Positions 7,914 to 16,256 of a stretch of 64,000 nucleotides of DNA are shown here, one piece after another. Position 1 is the stretch's first letter. The number at the start of each line of letters is the position of its first letter. The stretch is from Marivita sp051859345. GTDB taxonomy: Bacteria; Pseudomonadota; Alphaproteobacteria; Rhodobacterales; Rhodobacteraceae. Made by a program: the position numbers and the translations under genes. Location: assembly GCF_051859345.1 (NCBI RefSeq), contig NZ_JBHYFV010000008.1, forward strand, positions 62,001-126,000, given 5' to 3'. Under the pieces are notes generated by a model, which was not told where the DNA came from, made no database searches, and saw only the letters and a program-made list of their open reading frames with translations.

Positions 7914-9125
7914 ATGAGCAACGTGATTGTTGTGGGGGCCGGGCAGGCCGGAGCGTCAGTGGTGGCACGGTTGCGCACCCAAGGCTTTGACGGCGACGTC
8001 ACCCTGATCGGAGAAGAGCCGTTCCCCCCTTATCAGCGCCCGCCTTTGTCCAAGGCCTATCTGCTGGGCGAGATGGACCGGGAACGGCTCTATCTGCGCC
8101 CCGAAAGCTATTACGCGGAACAAGACATCACGCTGCACCTCGGAGCACCCGTCACGGCGATTGATACGGTGGCGCGCAGGTTGACCGTTGGCGATCAGAC
8201 GCTGACTTATGACGATCTTGTGCTGACCACCGGATCGACCCCTCGCCGCCTGCCCGCAGCCATCGGCGGAGATCTCGACGGAGTGCTGATGGTGCGCGGC
8301 CTTCAGGATGTCGATGCGATGGCCCCCCGCTTTGCGGCAGGCGCGCGGGTGCTGATCGTCGGGGGCGGGTATATCGGGCTTGAAGCCGCAGCTGTGGCCG
8401 CCAAGCGCGGGTTGCAGGTGACTCTGGTCGAAATGGCCGACCGCATCCTCCAGCGGGTCGCGGCCCCGCAAACCTCGGACTTCTTCCGCGATCTGCACAT
8501 GCGGCATGGCGTCGATCTGCGCGAAGGTGTCGGGCTGGACCATCTGACTGGTGAGGCTGGCGCGGTCGTCGGGGCGGTTCTGAGTGATGGCAGCACCCTC
8601 AATGTCGATTTCGTGCTTGTCGGGGTCGGGATCGCACCGAACACAACGCTGGCCGAAGCGGCGGGTGTACGTCTGGACAACGGGATCGCAACAGACGCGT
8701 TCGGACGCACGTCGGTTCCGCATATCTGGGCCGCAGGCGACTGCGCTTCGTTCCCGCGCAATGGGCAACACATGCGCCTGGAAAGCGTTGGCAACGCCAT
8801 TGATCAGGCGGAATGTGTCGCCGACAACATCCTCGGTGCAGAAAAGCCCTATGACGCCAAGCCGTGGTTCTGGTCGGATCAGTACGATGTGAAGCTGCAA
8901 ATTGCCGGGCTTGGCACCGGCTATGACACGATTGTCGTGCGCACCGGTGACGGCGATACCCTGTCGCACTGGTATTATGCAGGTGATCGGCTGTTGGCGA
9001 TTGATGCCATGAATGATCCACGCGCCTACATGGTGGGCAAGAGGTTGATCGAGGCGGGCAAATCGCCCGTGCGCGCTGTGGTGTCTGATCCGACAACCGA
9101 CCTCAAGGCCTTGCTCAAGGCGTGA
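7914..9125 (+). CDS. FAD/NAD-dependent ferredoxin (or rubredoxin) reductase family protein
   Basis: 403 residues from the ATG at 7914, preceded by AAAAAAGGAA. It has an N-terminal FAD dinucleotide fold (VVGAGQAGASVVARL), the YQRPPLSK motif typical of ferredoxin reductases of oxygenase systems, a second nucleotide-binding fold for NAD(P)H (VLIVGGGYIGLEAAAV, around residue 145), a FAD-contacting HIWAAGDCASF, and a reductase C-terminal domain (FWSDQYDVKLQIAG). It passes electrons from NADH to a small iron-sulfur or rubredoxin carrier, most often for a hydroxylase. The nearby alkB is an attractive partner but not proof. rsmD overlaps its stop (GTGA). Confidence 0.88.
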   Translation: MSNVIVVGAGQAGASVVARLRTQGFDGDVTLIGEEPFPPYQRPPLSKAYLLGEMDRERLYLRPESYYAEQDITLHLGAPVTAIDTVARRLTVGDQTLTYDDLVLTTGSTPRRLPAAIGGDLDGVLMVRGLQDVDAMAPRFAAGARVLIVGGGYIGLEAAAVAAKRGLQVTLVEMADRILQRVAAPQTSDFFRDLHMRHGVDLREGVGLDHLTGEAGAVVGAVLSDGSTLNVDFVLVGVGIAPNTTLAEAAGVRLDNGIATDAFGRTSVPHIWAAGDCASFPRNGQHMRLESVGNAIDQAECVADNILGAEKPYDAKPWFWSDQYDVKLQIAGLGTGYDTIVVRTGDGDTLSHWYYAGDRLLAIDAMNDPRAYMVGKRLIEAGKSPVRAVVSDPTTDLKALLKA

Positions 9126-9694
9126 GGATCATCGCAGGCACATGGCGCGGACGCCCACTGGCGAATGTGGGCAAAGGCGATCCGGGCGCGCATCTGCGCC
9201 CCACGACCGACCGGGTGCGCGAAAGCCTGTTCAACATGCTGGCCGGTGGCCGCTTTGGCGATCCGTTCGAAGACGCACATGTGCTGGATCTGTTCGCGGG
9301 CACCGGCGCGCTGGGTCTTGAGGCGATGTCGCGTGGCGCGGCGTCCGCGGTGTTTGTCGATGACGGGCGCAAGGCCGTGTCGCTGATCAAGGCCAACATC
9401 AAGACTCTGGAATGTGCCGCATGCCGCGTGATCACGCGCGACGCGACACGACTGCCCAAAAGTGACGGCGCGTCGGCAACCCTGATGTTTCTGGATCCGC
9501 CCTATGGCAAAGACCTTGGACAGAAAGCGCTGAAGGCCGCAGTCGATGGCGGCTGGTTGGCCGATGGCGCGCTGGTTGTCTGGGAGGAAAACGCACCGCA
9601 AGCCGCGCCGGACGGGTTCATCCGGTTGGACACCCGGCGCTATGGCGACACCCATGTCACGGTGTTGCGGTTTGGGGATACCGGGGAGTCGTGA
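9122..9694 (+). CDS. rsmD: 16S rRNA (guanine(966)-N(2))-methyltransferase
   Basis: 190 residues with a GTG start that overlaps the upstream stop (GTGA). The RsmD opening MRIIAGTWRGRPL is followed by RPTTDRVRESLFNML, the S-adenosylmethionine-binding motif DLFAGTGALGLEAMSRG, and the catalytic N6/N2-methyltransferase motif DPPYGKD. It modifies guanine 966 of 16S rRNA in the assembled small subunit. Full length for the family. Translational coupling to the flavoprotein reductase is probably positional rather than functional. Confidence 0.93.
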   Translation: MRIIAGTWRGRPLANVGKGDPGAHLRPTTDRVRESLFNMLAGGRFGDPFEDAHVLDLFAGTGALGLEAMSRGAASAVFVDDGRKAVSLIKANIKTLECAACRVITRDATRLPKSDGASATLMFLDPPYGKDLGQKALKAAVDGGWLADGALVVWEENAPQAAPDGFIRLDTRRYGDTHVTVLRFGDTGES

Positions 9695-9706
9695 TACCTT
9701 CCCGTC

Positions 9707-9880
9707 ATGACATCGTTTGTACCCACAGCGCAGGCTTTCCCAAACCGCGAGGAAGACGCCCGGGACAAGACGCGCCCACCTGTCAAAGGGGGGCCGGTCC
9801 TGATGGCGGATTGCACGACTCCGGTGGCGGGAGAGACGCTTTTGTCGTTGCTCTGGAAACGCTGGGACACTGACAGATGA
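9707..9880 (+). CDS. Possible small hypothetical protein (57 aa)
   Basis: An ATG at 9707 opens a 57-residue frame beginning MTSFVPTAQAFPN and ending LLSLLWKRWDTDR. Third codon positions are mostly G or C, as in neighbouring genes. The tandem palindromes that act as putative terminators begin only 11 bp after its stop, whereas rsmD ends almost 200 bp before them, which suggests this frame is the last gene of the rsmD transcript. No family recognised. The evidence is weak and it may be untranslated 3' sequence. Confidence 0.4.
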   Translation: MTSFVPTAQAFPNREEDARDKTRPPVKGGPVLMADCTTPVAGETLLSLLWKRWDTDR

Positions 9881-9891
9881 TCTGAGCAGCG

Positions 9892-9936
9892 GTTTTTGCG
9901 TCGACGCAAAAACGACGAGGCATTGATGCCTCGTCG
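9892..9936. terminator. Tandem palindrome, probable bidirectional terminator
   Basis: A perfect 22-bp palindrome GTTTTTGCGTC/GACGCAAAAAC (9892-9913) shares its last base with an inverted repeat CGACGAGGCAT-tg-ATGCCTCGTCG (9913-9936). It lies between the plus-strand rsmD side and the minus-strand dctP gene. Same architecture as 7283-7324 and 31927-31970. Confidence 0.7.
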
Positions 9937-9984
9937 CGCGTGGTAACGGGCTGGTCAGACCGGATCGCTCCAACCGAAGGCAGA

Positions 9985-11034
9985 TCAGCCGCCCGTTGCG
10001 GTGGCCGTCCCCCGATTTGCCGTAACAGCCTCTCTGGCGTCTTCGACCAGTTGCGCCGCGTTCAGGCCACGCTTTGTCATCTCGGCAATCCAGTCCTGTG
10101 TGACCTCGTCGCCCAGCGCAACAATCCGCGCTGTCTCGGTCGCGTTCAGCGTGGCGATCTCGTTGCCCGCGTCTTCCATGACCGCGCGACCGTCCCGATC
10201 TCCGGTGTCATGTGCGCGGCCCGCCATCGCCGAGGTTTCGAGCCCCGAATTGGCATCAATCACCGCCCTGAGGTCATCCGGTAGACCCTCATAGGTGTCC
10301 TTGTTCATCGCCCAGATGAAGTAGAGATTGTAGAGCGACTTGTCGCCGGCCACATCTGTGTGACTGTCGGTGAGTTCATCGAGTTTGAGCGAGGGTGACA
10401 TTTCCCAAGTGATCACGCCACCATCCACCACACCCTTGCTGAGCGCTTCGGGAAATTGCGGCACTGGCAACCCGATCGGCTCTGCCCCCAGCTTGTCCAG
10501 AAGCAGGGTCGCGGGGCGCGACGGGCCGCGCAGTTTCAGACCTGCGAAATCCGTCAGGTCGGCGATGGCGGGTCCGGTCTTGTGGATGATCCCCGGCCCG
10601 TGCATGTGAGCCGCGATCAGATGCACATCGGCAAAATCGTCCGCCAGGTGTTGTTGTGTAAATGCCCAAGCCGCACGCGACGCTTCTTCTGCGCTTTTGG
10701 TCACCATGAACGGCAACTCCAACGCCTCGGCTTCGGGGAAGCGACCGGGTGTGTAGCCCGGAATGACCCAGCCACCATCAATCACGCCATCGCGGATCAG
10801 ATCATATTGCGCAGTGGCTTTGCCGCCCAGCTGCATGAACGGATAGATGTCGATCTTGATGCGGCCATTCGATTCGGCCTCGACCTTTTTGACCCAGGGA
10901 TCAAGGAAATATTTCGGGTTCGCCGAATTGGGCGACACGAAATGCTGGAACCGCAGAGTGACCTCTTGCGCGATACCAGTGGTCGCGGAAAGGCCAAGCA
11001 TGGCGGTGAGAGCGGCGGTCTTGAGGAAATTCAT
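9985..11034 (-). CDS. TRAP transporter solute-binding protein (DctP family)
   Basis: 349 residues with a signal peptide (MNFLKTAALTAMLGLSATTG, cleavage near AQEV). The mature part follows the DctP pattern: RFQHFVSPNSANPKYFLDPWV, then NGRIKIDIYPFMQLGG, LELPFM and GLKLRGPSRPATLLLDKLGAEP, the substrate-arginine strand region. It would capture an organic acid in the periplasm for a DctQ/DctM membrane complex, but neither is encoded nearby, so it is an orphan receptor here. Divergent from a Tat-exported metallo-hydrolase, with 270 bp between starts. Ligand unknown. Confidence 0.88.
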   Translation of the reverse strand: MNFLKTAALTAMLGLSATTGIAQEVTLRFQHFVSPNSANPKYFLDPWVKKVEAESNGRIKIDIYPFMQLGGKATAQYDLIRDGVIDGGWVIPGYTPGRFPEAEALELPFMVTKSAEEASRAAWAFTQQHLADDFADVHLIAAHMHGPGIIHKTGPAIADLTDFAGLKLRGPSRPATLLLDKLGAEPIGLPVPQFPEALSKGVVDGGVITWEMSPSLKLDELTDSHTDVAGDKSLYNLYFIWAMNKDTYEGLPDDLRAVIDANSGLETSAMAGRAHDTGDRDGRAVMEDAGNEIATLNATETARIVALGDEVTQDWIAEMTKRGLNAAQLVEDAREAVTANRGTATATGG

Positions 11035-11304
11035 GTCTCGGCGCCTCCTGTCTGAAGCGTTGGTTACATGCTGCTGCGTTGCGGCACGATGGGTAAGTAG
11101 TCAAATCGGCGCACAGTTGCAAACGGTTCGCAAGATGTCCAACCTAGTATGCGCGACTATCCTACTGAGCTTGCAAAGCTTTCCGACATACTCGGGAATT
11201 GGTTCCGGACTTTCCCCTCTGACACACAAGCGTAATTCGCAATTGCAGCATGCGTCGGCGTCATGTTATTCACAAAGCTGAATTTATCTCTGGGAGGAGA
11301 CATC
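11035..11304. promoter_or_regulatory. Divergent promoter region between dctP and the Tat-exported hydrolase
   Basis: 270 bp with no convincing gene, more A+T-rich than its flanks. It must carry both promoters. A strong ribosome site GGGAGGAGA precedes the hydrolase ATG at 11305. I could not identify a specific operator. Confidence 0.5.
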
Positions 11305-12273
11305 ATGCTTTTACGCCCAACCCGACGCGCGTTTCTGAAAACCGCCGCTGCCATGCCTGCTTTTGCACTACCGGGCGCGCAGGCTTTCGCCAATCTGGGG
11401 GGGCCAGAGGGCGGCAATCCGGGCTATTTCCGGTTCACGTTGGGCGACGCAAAAATCACGATTGTCTCTGATGGGTACCTTGAACTGCCGACCGACGGAC
11501 TTGGCGTAAATGCCGACCCGGCAGATGTGCAGGCGTTTCTGGCGGCGCATTACCTGTCGACCGAAATCAACACGTCCCACACAAACCACATGTTCATCGA
11601 AATCGGGGACAACAAGGTGCTTGTCGATGTCGGATCGGGCAATCGCTTCATGCCCACGGCAGGTCGGGTCTGGTCAAACATGGATGCGGCGGGGATCGAC
11701 CCGGCCGAGATCACACATGTCGTTATCACGCACGCGCATCCCGATCACATCTGGGGCATTCGCGACGATTTTGACGAAGCGATTCTTCCCGACGCGGCAT
11801 ATTACCTTGGTGAAACGGAACACGATTACTGGATGCAGGACGGTCTGGCGACGCAGGTTCCCGCCGAGTTGCAGCAATTTGTGGTTGGCGCGCAGAACTC
11901 GATCAATGTTGATGGCGCGGAATGGGAATTGATGTCGGACGGGTTTGAAGTTGTGCCCGGTGTCCGCGTGATCGACACACCCGGCCACACGCCCGGCCAC
12001 ATGGCGGTGGTCGTGGAAAGCGGCGGGCAGCAGCTGATCGCGCTGGGCGATTCAATGAGCCACGCCTACACCAACTTTGCCCATCCCGAATGGTACAATA
12101 ATTTTGATTCCGACGGCGATCAGACAGTTGCGACCCGCAAGCGCCTGCTGGACATGGCGGCGACGGACCGGATGGCGGTTCTGGGCTATCACTTCCCCTT
12201 CCCCGGTGTCGGCCATGTCATGCGCGAAGGCGATGGCTACAGTTTTGTTCCGGCGCTCTGGAAGTTCGATTAA
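11305..12273 (+). CDS. Tat-exported MBL-fold metallo-hydrolase (methyl-parathion-hydrolase/lactonase-like)
   Basis: 322 residues from the ATG at 11305 with GGGAGGAGA upstream. The N-terminus carries a twin-arginine signal (TRRAFLKTAAAMPAFALPGA), so the folded metalloenzyme should be periplasmic. Metal ligands are visible in THAHPDHIWG, the DTPGHTPGH loop, IALGDSMSH and GYHFPFPGVGH, matching the dinuclear metallo-beta-lactamase fold. The export signal and overall shape recall methyl parathion hydrolase and related lactonases. Substrate unknown. Its stop shares bases with the stop of the convergent MFS gene. Confidence 0.85.
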   Translation: MLLRPTRRAFLKTAAAMPAFALPGAQAFANLGGPEGGNPGYFRFTLGDAKITIVSDGYLELPTDGLGVNADPADVQAFLAAHYLSTEINTSHTNHMFIEIGDNKVLVDVGSGNRFMPTAGRVWSNMDAAGIDPAEITHVVITHAHPDHIWGIRDDFDEAILPDAAYYLGETEHDYWMQDGLATQVPAELQQFVVGAQNSINVDGAEWELMSDGFEVVPGVRVIDTPGHTPGHMAVVVESGGQQLIALGDSMSHAYTNFAHPEWYNNFDSDGDQTVATRKRLLDMAATDRMAVLGYHFPFPGVGHVMREGDGYSFVPALWKFD

Positions 12274-13457
12274 CGCCCGGCAGGCCTTAGATTGGCGGCG
12301 CGGTGGGACCACAGGATATGGCCCAGCGCGCCCAGCGCCGTGATCCCCGCCGTCGCGCCAAGCCATGTCAGGTCACCCACGGTCTGAACCAGACCGCCCA
12401 ACGCGGAGCCCGAGGCCGTGCCGACATAGATCGCCGCCGCGTTGAGGGCGAGCACTACACCGGCCAATTGCGGCGCGAGGTGCAGAAGGCGCACCTGTTG
12501 CGGCGCCACGAAGGACCAGCCAAAGGCAGACCAGACAAAGACGAGGACGAGAAGCAGTCCTCCGTCGATGGGCAGCCCCGAAAACAGCGGCATCAGGACG
12601 ATCTGACCAAGACAGAGAAGAACCAGCGATTTCACCGAACCCAGCCGGTCGGTCAGCGCGCCACCGATCAGGTTGCCGGCCACGGCCCCCGCGCCGAACA
12701 GCAAAAGCACAAGCGTGATGCCATCGCGGCCATAGCCCATCGTCTGTTCCAGCAGCGGCGCGAGATAGGTGAACAGCACATAGATTGCGCACAGGAAACT
12801 TGCGGTGAAAAGAACGGCCCCCATCACCAGCCCGTCCTTGAGCGCGCGCCCAAGGTCCGCCAGGGTCACCGGAGTAAAGCGCAGCCCTGCCGGGACACGG
12901 ACCCAGATCAGGACGGTCGACAGAATGGCCAGCGCCATCACGATCCAGAACGCCGCGCGCCAGCCAAAGGTGAACGCAATCCAGCCTCCGATGGGAACAC
13001 CCAAAGCCTGCGACAGGGTCAGGCCGAAATAAAATGCGGCGATGGCTTTGCCCTGTGTTGTCTTGGGCGCAAGGGCCGCAACAACCGCCGCCCCCACCGG
13101 CGTCACGACACCAGCGCCAGCGGCAGCAACGGCGCGCCCCATGTACAGCACGCTCACATTCGGTGCGATGGCGGACAACAGCGCGCCCAGCGCAAACACG
13201 ATCATTCCCGCCGCGATGACCCTCCGGCGTCCGATCCTCCCGGTCAGCGACACGAGCAACGGTGACAGCAGGGCATAGGCCAATGCGTAGGCCGTCATCG
13301 CCCCGCCTGCTGCGGCTGTGCTGATTCCAAGGTCGCCCGCCAGCAAGGGAACCATGCCGATCACCACAAACGCGCCCATGCCGATGACGAAATTGCATCC
13401 CGACAGCAGCGCGATAAGGCCGACGGGGGGTCGGCTCTGCTCAGGGACACTTGTCAT
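12270..13457 (-). CDS. MFS transporter (drug/H+ antiporter-like)
   Basis: 395 residues with about twelve hydrophobic helices. After helix 2 comes the MFS loop GRIGRRRVI, and helix 5 contains the antiporter-type motif ALGVPIGGWIAFTFGWRAAF typical of DHA1 efflux proteins. It likely exports a small molecule with proton antiport. It starts 5 bp after the Sua5/TsaC gene, so the two form an operon. It overlaps the convergent hydrolase by 4 bp at the stops. Substrate cannot be inferred. Confidence 0.88.
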   Translation of the reverse strand: MTSVPEQSRPPVGLIALLSGCNFVIGMGAFVVIGMVPLLAGDLGISTAAAGGAMTAYALAYALLSPLLVSLTGRIGRRRVIAAGMIVFALGALLSAIAPNVSVLYMGRAVAAAGAGVVTPVGAAVVAALAPKTTQGKAIAAFYFGLTLSQALGVPIGGWIAFTFGWRAAFWIVMALAILSTVLIWVRVPAGLRFTPVTLADLGRALKDGLVMGAVLFTASFLCAIYVLFTYLAPLLEQTMGYGRDGITLVLLLFGAGAVAGNLIGGALTDRLGSVKSLVLLCLGQIVLMPLFSGLPIDGGLLLVLVFVWSAFGWSFVAPQQVRLLHLAPQLAGVVLALNAAAIYVGTASGSALGGLVQTVGDLTWLGATAGITALGALGHILWSHRAANLRPAGR

Positions 13458-13462
13458 CGGGT

Positions 13463-14416
13463 TTATCCTTCGCGCGGAGCCGCCGCACGGCTGAGGCGAT
13501 CGTTGATGGCAACACCCAGCCCATCATGCGGGATCGGCGACACCGCGATCACTTTGCCCTTCTGCGCATCCAGCCGGTGCAGATAGTCAAAAAGATGCGC
13601 AGCCGCTTCAACCAGATCCTCGGATTCCGACAGGTTGAGGTCACACGCCACATCGCCGAACCCAAGGCGCAACTCTCCGGGCTGCCACTCGGTTGCGTTC
13701 AGACGCACCTGCGCATGCGGCGCATAATGCGACATGAGCTGCCCAGGGGCCGAGAGAGCTTCGGCCTTGTGCCGGATGGCAAGATGACGGCCAAGCGTTG
13801 CCGCCAGCACATCTTCCGTGATCCCGCCGGGACGCAGCATGACCGGTTTGTCCAGAAGGCCGACAATGGTCGATTCCAGCCCAACGGCGCAGGACCCTCC
13901 ATCCAGCACTGCATCCACCCGGTTGCCCAGACTGGCAACGACGTGATCCGCCTGTGTCGGACTGATCTGACCCGACCGGTTGGCCGAGGGCGCCGCAACG
14001 CCGCCGCCGAAGGCACGCAGAACCGCGCGTGCAGAGGCGTGCGCCGGAAGCCGGACCGCAAGTGTTTCGAGCCCTGCCGAAACCAGCGGCGAAATCGGGC
14101 TGTCGGGTTGTTTGCGAAGCACCAGCGTCAGCGGCCCCGGCCAGAACGTCTGCGCCAGCAACTCTGCCTCGGGCGTCCAGACCACATGGCGCTTCAACGT
14201 CTCGGGATCGGCGAAATGCACAATCAGCGGATTGAAACTTGGTCGCCCCTTCGCATCGTAAATCCGTGCAACGGCACGATCATCGCAGGCATCCGCGCCC
14301 AGCCCGTAGACCGTTTCCGTCGGAAACGCGACCAAACCGCCGGTGCGCAAGATGTCCGCCGCCCGGACGTGACCCGCATCGGTATCGGGCAATATTTCCG
14401 CAGAAGAAGGGTTCAT
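13463..14416 (-). CDS. L-threonylcarbamoyladenylate synthase (Sua5-type)
   Basis: 317 residues from the ATG at 14416; upstream in-frame codons lack conservation. The YrdC domain (GGLVAFPTETVYGLGADA, KGRPSFNPLIVH, FWPGPLTLVL, AVRLPAH, AAPSANRSG) is followed by a Sua5 C-terminal domain (about 205-315), so this is the long Sua5 form rather than short TsaC. It makes threonylcarbamoyl-AMP from threonine, bicarbonate and ATP for the t6A37 modification of ANN-decoding tRNAs. Co-transcribed with the MFS gene 5 bp downstream; divergent from the acyl-CoA dehydrogenase. Confidence 0.93.
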   Translation of the reverse strand: MNPSSAEILPDTDAGHVRAADILRTGGLVAFPTETVYGLGADACDDRAVARIYDAKGRPSFNPLIVHFADPETLKRHVVWTPEAELLAQTFWPGPLTLVLRKQPDSPISPLVSAGLETLAVRLPAHASARAVLRAFGGGVAAPSANRSGQISPTQADHVVASLGNRVDAVLDGGSCAVGLESTIVGLLDKPVMLRPGGITEDVLAATLGRHLAIRHKAEALSAPGQLMSHYAPHAQVRLNATEWQPGELRLGFGDVACDLNLSESEDLVEAAAHLFDYLHRLDAQKGKVIAVSPIPHDGLGVAINDRLSRAAAPREG

Positions 14417-14555
14417 CGGTCGTGACGCCGCGTTTTTGTTGATGGGGCTGATCGCATTCGTCAGGGTCGCACAAAAAGTTGCTGTTTGCTTATCGCTCTG
14501 GCATCCAAATGCCAAGCCGCCGCAACACAAGCCTGACGTCGAAGGAAAGTTGCCC

Positions 14556-16256
14556 ATGCCATATCGCGCCCCTGTTTCCGAATTCCGTTTCCTTTTTGAC
14601 CATGTTGTCGGCTTTGATCAGGTTGCCGCAACCGACCGTTTCGCCGAAGCCACACCTGAAACCGTCGAGGCGGTCCTGAACGAGGCCGGAAAACTGTGTG
14701 AAGAGGTTCTGGCCCCGCTGCAACGCCCCGGCGATCTTCACCCGGCTCGGCTCGAAAACGGAATTGTCCGCACCTCGCCCGGCTTTGACGACGGCTACCG
14801 CGCCATTGCCGAAGGCGGCTGGGTCGCGATTGCCGCCGATCCGGAGTTCGGCGGTATGGGTCTTCCCATGACGATGACCACCGCGGTGAACGACATGATG
14901 AGCGCCGCGTGCCTGTCGCTGCAATTGGCGCCGCTGATGACCCAGGGCCAGATCGAAGCGCTTGAGAATCACGCAAGTGACACGATCAAGGCTCTGTATC
15001 TGCCCAAGCTGATTTCCGGCGAATGGGTTGGCACCATGAACCTGACCGAACCGCAGGCGGGCAGTGATGTGGGCGCGCTGACGACCAAAGCCGACCCGAA
15101 GGGGGATGGCACCTACGCGATCACGGGCCAGAAGATTTACATTTCCTGGGGCGACAACGATTTTTCTGAAAACGTCTGCCATCTGGTCCTGGCGCGTCTG
15201 CCCGATGCCGTGCCGGGCACCAAGGGGATCAGCCTGTTCCTTGTGCCCAAGCGTATCCCGGATGAAAACGGTGTGCCGGGTGTGGCCAACGATCTCAAGG
15301 TGGTCAGCCTTGAGCACAAGATGGGCCTGCATGGCAGCCCCACCGCCGTGATGCAGTATGACGGCGCGACCGGGTGGCTGATCGGTGACGAAAACGACGG
15401 CATGCGCGCCATGTTCACGATGATGAACAACGCCCGCCTTGGCGTTGGCGTACAAGGCATTGGCGTCGCGGACGGAGCCTATCAGCACGCGCTGGCCTAT
15501 GCCGAAGGTCGCAAGCAGGGCCGGACAGAGAACAACACGATCATCGACCACGCCGATGTGCGCCGCATGCTTGCGACGATGAAGGCCGACACCTTTGCCG
15601 CCCGCGCCATCGCGCTGGCAAATGCCGTTGCCATCGACATGGAAACCGCGACCGGTCATGCCGATTGGGCGGCCCGCGCAGCACTTCTGACACCGATCAC
15701 CAAGGCCTTTGGAACCGATACGGGGATTGACGTTGCCCAGATGGGGGTGCAGGTGCATGGGGGTATGGGAGTCATCGAAGAAACCGGCGCGGCACAATAT
15801 GCGCGCGATGTGCGGGTGACCGCGATTTACGAAGGCACCAACGGCATCCAGTCGATGGACCTTGTCGGCCGCAAGCTCATGGATGGCGGCGAGGCTGCGT
15901 ACCGCCTGCTCGACGAGATGGAGGCCGAGGCCGAAGCGACCCGCGCCGATCTTCCGGACCTTGCCGAAGCGGTCTGGCAGGCTTGCGAAACGCTGCGTGA
16001 AACCACCGAATGGATGGTCACCCAAGGCGCGCAGGACCGTTTTGCAGGTTCCGTTCCCTATCTGCGCGGCTTTGCCCGCGTGTTGGGTGCGCATTTCCAC
16101 CTCAAGGCGGCGCGTGCTGACATGAACGGCAGCCATGGACGGCTTGCAGGCTTCTATATCAATCGCCTGTTGCCGGAACATGTCGGTCTTCTGGCCCATG
16201 CCCGCCAGGGCGCGGACGCGCTTTATGCCCTGAGCCTGGACGATCTGGCCGCATGA
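14556..16256 (+). CDS. Long-form acyl-CoA dehydrogenase (DmdC-like family)
   Basis: 566 residues from the ATG at 14556, with GAAGGAAAG upstream. The N-terminal MPYRAPVSEFRFLFDHV segment, the ~560-600 aa size and an extra C-terminal domain place it with the long acyl-CoA dehydrogenases that include 3-methylmercaptopropionyl-CoA dehydrogenase DmdC. FAD/substrate motifs include NLTEPQAGSDVGAL, and the catalytic glutamate lies in AIYEGTNGIQ. It would oxidise an acyl-CoA to the 2,3-enoyl-CoA and pass electrons to ETF. Roseobacters carry several paralogues, so the DMSP pathway role is only one possibility. It overlaps the next gene by ATGA. Confidence 0.85.
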   Translation: MPYRAPVSEFRFLFDHVVGFDQVAATDRFAEATPETVEAVLNEAGKLCEEVLAPLQRPGDLHPARLENGIVRTSPGFDDGYRAIAEGGWVAIAADPEFGGMGLPMTMTTAVNDMMSAACLSLQLAPLMTQGQIEALENHASDTIKALYLPKLISGEWVGTMNLTEPQAGSDVGALTTKADPKGDGTYAITGQKIYISWGDNDFSENVCHLVLARLPDAVPGTKGISLFLVPKRIPDENGVPGVANDLKVVSLEHKMGLHGSPTAVMQYDGATGWLIGDENDGMRAMFTMMNNARLGVGVQGIGVADGAYQHALAYAEGRKQGRTENNTIIDHADVRRMLATMKADTFAARAIALANAVAIDMETATGHADWAARAALLTPITKAFGTDTGIDVAQMGVQVHGGMGVIEETGAAQYARDVRVTAIYEGTNGIQSMDLVGRKLMDGGEAAYRLLDEMEAEAEATRADLPDLAEAVWQACETLRETTEWMVTQGAQDRFAGSVPYLRGFARVLGAHFHLKAARADMNGSHGRLAGFYINRLLPEHVGLLAHARQGADALYALSLDDLAA

